Shown: piece after piece, positions 60,310-64,000 of the stretch
Layout of the letters: each line of letters begins with the position of its first letter
How positions within the stretch are numbered: the first letter of the stretch is position 1
Assembly (NCBI RefSeq): GCF_003013405.1
Contig: NZ_PXZL01000004.1
Location: forward strand, 71,923 to 135,922
Source of the DNA: Brevibacillus formosus
GTDB lineage: Bacteria > Bacillota > Bacilli > Brevibacillales > Brevibacillaceae
DNA length: 64,000 bases
Direction of reading: 5' to 3'
Program-made: the position numbers and the translations under genes
The notes under the pieces: generated by a model
The model's input: only the letters and a program-made list of their open reading frames with translations
Told to the model about the DNA's origin: nothing
Databases searched by the model: none

Positions 60310-60903
60310 TTGACGACGAGACGGGAACGGAAAAAGCGCGAAACACGCGAAAAAATCTTCAATGCTGCCATCAAGCTTTTCAAAACGCACGGCTTTGAAG
60401 CAACCACAATCGACATGATTTCCGAAGAAGCGGATGTTGCACGCGGTACGATCTTTTTGCATTTCACTTCAAAGGAAGCCATTCTCGCCAACTGGGGTTA
60501 TGAGCGTCTGCATGAAATCGAGGAGCGCCGGGAAGAGTGGGATTACGGTAACGACTGCAAGTCGAAGGTGCTGCGAATCTACAAGATCATGAATGAAGTC
60601 ACCATCACCAATTTCGATTTCATCAAAGTCGTCGTAGAATCCTCGATGAAACATCGGAAAGTGCTTGAGAACGAAAAGAACATGTACTTTGAATTGCGCC
60701 AACTGTTCGCTGACCTGATTGAAGAAGCGCAAGAAAAGAATCAACTGAAAAGCAAATTCAACCCTCTTGTCGCTGCGAATATGTTAGAAAACATTTACTA
60801 TAATGCTCTTTATGATTGGGTACGCAGCGAGGGCGCTTGGGCACTCGAAGAAATCATGGAAGAGAAGGTCTCTATCGTATTCGAAGGGCTGGTCGTGGAA
60901 TAA
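60310..60903 (+). CDS. TetR/AcrR-family regulator
   Basis: A 197-residue TetR regulator with helix-turn-helix TREKIFNAAIKLFKTHGFEATTIDMISEEADVARGTIFLHF (read in parts: FNAAIKLFKTHGFEATTI, ADVARGTIFLHF) and a helical ligand domain. The start is a TTG with AAGGAGGTG. It is convergent with the peptide-binding lipoprotein gene. No divergent partner pump: upstream is a GNAT gene on the other strand, which it may regulate. Confidence 0.9.
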   Translation: MTTRRERKKRETREKIFNAAIKLFKTHGFEATTIDMISEEADVARGTIFLHFTSKEAILANWGYERLHEIEERREEWDYGNDCKSKVLRIYKIMNEVTITNFDFIKVVVESSMKHRKVLENEKNMYFELRQLFADLIEEAQEKNQLKSKFNPLVAANMLENIYYNALYDWVRSEGAWALEEIMEEKVSIVFEGLVVE

Positions 60904-60925
60904 TCCGACTGACCAGCCCTTCGAA
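60880..60925. repeat. 15-base inverted repeat at convergent gene ends
   Basis: TTCGAAGGGCTGGTC (60880-60894) and GACCAGCCCTTCGAA (60911-60925) are perfect arms; the first lies inside the tetR coding end. No T-run follows, so it may stall transcription from both sides without being a classical terminator. Confidence 0.7.
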
Positions 60926-60941
60926 TGTGACTACTTATGAT

Positions 60942-62618
60942 TTATTCGAAATAGGCCCATTTGTACTGCGCGTTTCCCAGACCTGAAATGACTACGCCCT
61001 TCAACTTGGGGTTTTGCGCATACACTGTAGACTTAAAGTAAAACGGAATGACTGGCATTTCGTCCACCAAGATTTTCTCAGCCTCTTGCAAGATCGCTTT
61101 TCGCTTGGCAGCATCCTTCTCCTTGGCAGAAGCCGCCAATAGATCGGCATATTGACGATTCTCCCAACGAGTATGGTTGTTGCCTTCCTTCGTTCGGAAT
61201 ATCTCCAGGAAATTGATCGGATCGTTGAAATCCCCCGTCCACCCCATCCGCGCTACTTGAAACTTCCCGTTTTTCACGTTTTCATAGTAGACATTCCATT
61301 CCTGATTCTCCAGCTTGACGTGCACACCCAAGTTTTTTTGCCACATGTCCTGTACGGCTTGGGCGATTTTCGTCTGTGCTTCTTCTGTATTATAGGACAG
61401 CGTAATCGGCGGGAGCTGATCGACGTTGGCGTACCCTTCTTCCTTCATGCCTTCCGCCAACAGCTGCTTGGCTTTTTCCATGTCGTTGTCTGTAAACAAG
61501 CCTTGCTCGTTCTCAGCAAACATCGTAGGCGGCACTACAGCTGTCGCAACCAATTCCCCTCCCTGGGTGATGTTCTCCACAATGTCTTTCCGGTTGATCG
61601 CGTAGGAAAAGGCTTGGCGAATTTTTTTGTTGTGGAAAGGCTTTTGCTCTGTGTTGAATTCATACCAATACGTCCCGGCTTTTGGCGTGATCACCAGCAA
61701 GCCTTTTTCCTTCAAGGTCGGCATCGCGTCGAGCGGAAGATTGCCAGTCGGGGCACCTGCCCAATCGAGATCGCCACCCTCCAGCATCGACAGCTCTGTA
61801 TTCGCGTCATTGATCATGTTCATTTCGATTTTGGTCAGCTTGACAGCGTCTGCGTCCCAATAATGCTCGTTTTTCGTGAGCGTCAGCTTGTTTTTATGCT
61901 CCCACGCAGCGAGTTTGAACGGTCCATTCGAGGTGTAGGCTGGTCCTGCTTCCTTCGCCCAGTCCGGATTGTCTTTCACCACTTTGGTATTTAGCGGAAA
62001 GTAGCTGTAAAAAGCCGTCAGCTCCAGAAAAAACGGAGTCGGGTTTTCTAATTGGACGACCAGTGTCTTGTCATCTGTTGCCTTAACCCCGATCTCTTCG
62101 GGCTTCACTTTGCCAGCAAAGGCTGCCTCTGCATTTTTTATATAAAACAGCTGGTAGGCATACTGGGAACCGTTTTTGGAATCGAGTGCCCATTTCCAGG
62201 CGTTTTCAAAATCGTGTGCGGTTACGGGATCGCCGTTCGACCACTTCGCATTGTCACGCATCGTGAAGGTGTACGTCAACAAATCATCTGATGCCTTGAT
62301 TTCCTCGGCCATCGCGGGCTGTGGAACGCCCTTGTCGTCAATGCGAGTCAGCCCCTCAAACGTCTGAAAAATGACATTGGATGACCAAACATCCGAAATG
62401 AGTCCGGGATGAAGAGAAAGCGGTTCTGTAAAGTTATTCAGTCTGAGTACTTGTTCGGGTTGCGCGGATGCATTAGCTGGTGTAGCCTCTGTCGTTGGTT
62501 GTGTGGCAGGCTTTGCTGCTTCCTGTGGTTGTCCGCATGCAGCAAGCGATAAAGCCAAGCCTGCTGCGAAAACAGCTTTTCCTGTTTTTTGCCACCATCG
62601 GTTTGCGGAACTTCTCAT
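60942..62618 (-). CDS. OppA-like peptide-binding lipoprotein
   Basis: A 558-residue SBP_bac_5 protein. Lipoprotein signal with lipobox LAAC at Cys28; then LRLNNFTEPLSLHPGL, SNVIFQTFEGLTRID, TFTMRDNAKWSNGDPVTAHDF (read in parts) and RQAFSYAINRKDIVENI, the oligopeptide-binding signatures. No permease or ATPase genes follow: the next gene is convergent. Instead it lies four bases after a 57-residue gene which overlaps a KinB-like kinase gene, so it may serve in sensing as well as uptake. Ribosome site AAGGGGAA lies within the small gene's end. Confidence 0.9.
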   Translation of the reverse strand: MRSSANRWWQKTGKAVFAAGLALSLAACGQPQEAAKPATQPTTEATPANASAQPEQVLRLNNFTEPLSLHPGLISDVWSSNVIFQTFEGLTRIDDKGVPQPAMAEEIKASDDLLTYTFTMRDNAKWSNGDPVTAHDFENAWKWALDSKNGSQYAYQLFYIKNAEAAFAGKVKPEEIGVKATDDKTLVVQLENPTPFFLELTAFYSYFPLNTKVVKDNPDWAKEAGPAYTSNGPFKLAAWEHKNKLTLTKNEHYWDADAVKLTKIEMNMINDANTELSMLEGGDLDWAGAPTGNLPLDAMPTLKEKGLLVITPKAGTYWYEFNTEQKPFHNKKIRQAFSYAINRKDIVENITQGGELVATAVVPPTMFAENEQGLFTDNDMEKAKQLLAEGMKEEGYANVDQLPPITLSYNTEEAQTKIAQAVQDMWQKNLGVHVKLENQEWNVYYENVKNGKFQVARMGWTGDFNDPINFLEIFRTKEGNNHTRWENRQYADLLAASAKEKDAAKRKAILQEAEKILVDEMPVIPFYFKSTVYAQNPKLKGVVISGLGNAQYKWAYFE

Positions 62619-62621
62619 GGT

Positions 62622-62795
62622 CTATTCCCCTTCGTTTGAGAGCCTTCGCTGTTCTTCATGCTGTTGCCATTCTTTTAGCTCGCTTTTGATTTGATAGAGC
62701 TCTGCACGTGTTTCGAGCTTGAACGCTTTTAATTCACTTCTGATGACAGCCAACTCATGAAAGAGTCGCTCCCACACCTCTTGATCTTTGTCCAT
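62622..62795 (-). CDS. 57-residue charged helical microprotein between kinase and OppA-like gene
   Basis: A small gene with an excellent ribosome site (AAAGGAGG, seven bases before ATG). The product MDKDQEVWERLFHELAVIR continues as SELKAFKLETRAEL and YQIKSELKEWQQHEEQRR, an amphipathic, probably coiled-coil helix without membrane segment or cysteine. Its start overlaps the 3' end of the kinase gene by 41 bases in another frame and its stop lies three bases before the OppA-like ATG, so all three are coupled. Function unknown; position suggests a kinase accessory factor. Confidence 0.75.
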   Translation of the reverse strand: MDKDQEVWERLFHELAVIRSELKAFKLETRAELYQIKSELKEWQQHEEQRRLSNEGE

Positions 62796-64000
62796 GTTCG
62801 CCTCCTTTCTCGGACGTATACACAGCAGGCAGTTGAATCGTCACCTGCGTTCCGTGCCCTCGTTCACTCTGAAAGTGGATCGTCCCTTGCATCGCCTCGA
62901 TGATCCGGCAGGTTACCATCAAGCCGAGACCTGTCCCTTTTTCCTTTGTAGAATAAAAAGGCAGCCCAATCTGTTCAATCTGCTCCGGCGTCATCCCCTC
63001 TCCCTCATCCTTGATGGAAATCACATGATAGTTCCCGGCTGCTCGTACGGTGACATGCAGTATGCCACCTTGTCCCATCGATTCGATACCGTTTTTCATC
63101 AGATTCATCAATGCTTGCTTGAGCTTAACGGCGTTGCTCTCAATGAATAGGCCCGGCTCGGTCTCACAGGAGATTTCCACTCGGTTCATGACGCTGTAAG
63201 AGGACATAATGGCGGTTATTTCTTTCACGGTATGCGCAATCTCCAGTCGCTCGAGTGTCTCAGAATGAGGCTTGGCCAGATTTAAATAGTCGGAAATAAT
63301 AAATTCAGCCCGATCGAGTTCATTCAAGACCAATCGGATGTATTCAACGTTTTTCGGATTCGACTCCTCGCGCAACAACTGGACAAAGCCTCGTACCACC
63401 GTGAGTGGATTGCGCACTTCATGGGCAACGCTGGCTGCCAGCTCGCTGATCAGGTTCAGCTTTTCCGAGCGTTCGACCTGCTTGCGGATAATATGAGATT
63501 CACGAATAAACTCGATGAAATAAACGGCTCCACCTTGTACGATCAAGGCGAGGTAGCCGATTTCCACCAGCGGCTCCAGATAATTGTTAATGATGGACAG
63601 CGGAAACCCTCTCCAGATCAAAACAACCATCCCTCCACCGATGATGGATAGCTGCTTCAAGCATCCGATCAAGAGAACGACCGCTAGTTTTTTTCGTAAA
63701 GAGTAGCCATACCATCGATTGACTAACAAAAACGGGATGATCACATAAACCATCGTTTCGAGTATGGTCATCTGGACGCCATCGCCACCCAGAACGATCC
63801 GTACGACAAGCATCACCAAAATCGTCAAAATGCCCGGGATATACCCAGCGTATAAAATGGTAATAATGATCGGTATCGAGTGTAAATCGTACTCCATACC
63901 ATTACTGAGTTGTACTGGAAAGCTCATAGAAAGAATGACACTGATTGAGCTACAAACGATAACCATGGATGACTTGACGCTCATCTTGTTCGAGGTTGAT
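62755..64000 (-). CDS. KinB-like sporulation sensor kinase (start beyond window)
   Basis: Partial gene; at least 409 residues from an internal ATG at 63984, with an open frame to the window edge. The N-terminal part shows 5TM-5TMR_LYT-like helices (YDLHSIPIIITILYAGYIPGILTI); its alignment with B. subtilis KinB suggests that about 40 residues lie outside. The kinase core reads SELAASVAHEVRNPLTVVRGFVQLL (phosphorylated His in SVAHEVRNP), LKQALMNLMKNGIESM, DEGEGMTPEQ and KGTGLGLMV, almost that of KinA/KinB. KinB donates phosphate to Spo0F to start sporulation. Here it overlaps the microprotein gene and leads into an OppA-like lipoprotein gene. Confidence 0.88.
   Translation of the reverse strand, partial: STSNKMSVKSSMVIVCSSISVILSMSFPVQLSNGMEYDLHSIPIIITILYAGYIPGILTILVMLVVRIVLGGDGVQMTILETMVYVIIPFLLVNRWYGYSLRKKLAVVLLIGCLKQLSIIGGGMVVLIWRGFPLSIINNYLEPLVEIGYLALIVQGGAVYFIEFIRESHIIRKQVERSEKLNLISELAASVAHEVRNPLTVVRGFVQLLREESNPKNVEYIRLVLNELDRAEFIISDYLNLAKPHSETLERLEIAHTVKEITAIMSSYSVMNRVEISCETEPGLFIESNAVKLKQALMNLMKNGIESMGQGGILHVTVRAAGNYHVISIKDEGEGMTPEQIEQIGLPFYSTKEKGTGLGLMVTCRIIEAMQGTIHFQSERGHGTQVTIQLPAVYTSEKGGEHGQRSRGVGATLS

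Noticed and set aside
61152-61994. 280-codon plus-strand open frame opposite the OppA-like gene
   Set aside because: Shadow; basic and histidine-rich translation without domain.
1-64000. tRNA, rRNA, CRISPR arrays, prophage, replication origin
   Set aside because: I found no cloverleaf-like tRNA, no rRNA blocks, no regularly spaced repeats, no phage or integrase genes and no dnaA-box cluster.

Overview
The window looks like chromosome of a low-to-mid GC, spore-forming Gram-positive of the Bacillales, most likely Brevibacillus or a close relative (inference). The signs are strong AGGAGG-type ribosome binding sites, many GTG and TTG starts, hairpin-plus-T-run terminators, a catabolite-response-like site, and many genes closest to Bacillus subtilis families (TcyABC, YoaP, YfmT/YfmS, LytS/LytT, KinB, PepV, RelQ). 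I see no rRNA, tRNA, CRISPR array, intact insertion sequence or prophage. Most of the region is short independent transcription units, many of them a divergent regulator/target pair.

1-10 kb: a cystine-type ABC transporter with two tandem binding-protein genes, each with its own promoter, then permease and ATPase; a 29-residue YjcZ-like spore peptide; a SnoaL-like protein; a chromosomal homologue of the ANT(4') aminoglycoside nucleotidyltransferase; LysR/DinB; a nitroreductase behind a Fur-box-like palindrome; an SGNH hydrolase; and a stand-alone SagB-type oxidoreductase facing a LysR regulator. 10-17.5 kb: a YoaP-like acetyltransferase, a MocR/EamA pair with repeated operators, an alpha/beta hydrolase facing a WYL regulator, a short GH15 enzyme and an inositol-monophosphatase-family enzyme.

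17.7-28.3 kb: CstA plus YbdD (pyruvate/peptide uptake) next to a LytS-type sensor kinase and LytTR regulator, a layout resembling the E. coli pyruvate-sensing BtsSR/BtsT system; an ECF sigma factor followed by a ZmaR-family acetyltransferase with no anti-sigma gene; 4-hydroxyphenylpyruvate dioxygenase with catabolite-response-like sites; thioredoxin facing an Rrf2 regulator across a perfect palindrome; and a methyltransferase.

28.5-37.5 kb is the least conventional part. A zinc-ribbon frame has a good ribosome site but only an ATT/ATC start. Next to it an OmpR-family two-component system reads directly into two membrane-anchored proteins built from an unfamiliar ~85-95-residue repeat; a third, four-repeat secreted protein follows under separate control (eight repeat copies in all). 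A secreted protein of unknown function and a secreted M14 carboxypeptidase adjoin.

37.5-49.8 kb: yfmT-yfmS (aldehyde dehydrogenase and soluble chemoreceptor) preceded by a cyclic-di-GMP-I (GEMM) riboswitch; a second receptor without membrane segments, co-transcribed with a four-helix membrane protein; an RNA m5C methyltransferase; a zinc-ribbon/HTH protein; a polysaccharide deacetylase; an Lrp/LysE pair; a MerR/MFS pair; and a DEAD-box helicase. 50-64 kb: an ECF sigma/anti-sigma pair; M42 and PepV peptidases; a TetR/MFS pair with matched palindromic operators; a RelQ-type alarmone synthetase; a membrane chemoreceptor; a GNAT and a TetR gene; and, running off the right edge, a KinB-like sporulation kinase overlapping a 57-residue helical microprotein that is followed immediately by an OppA-like lipoprotein.
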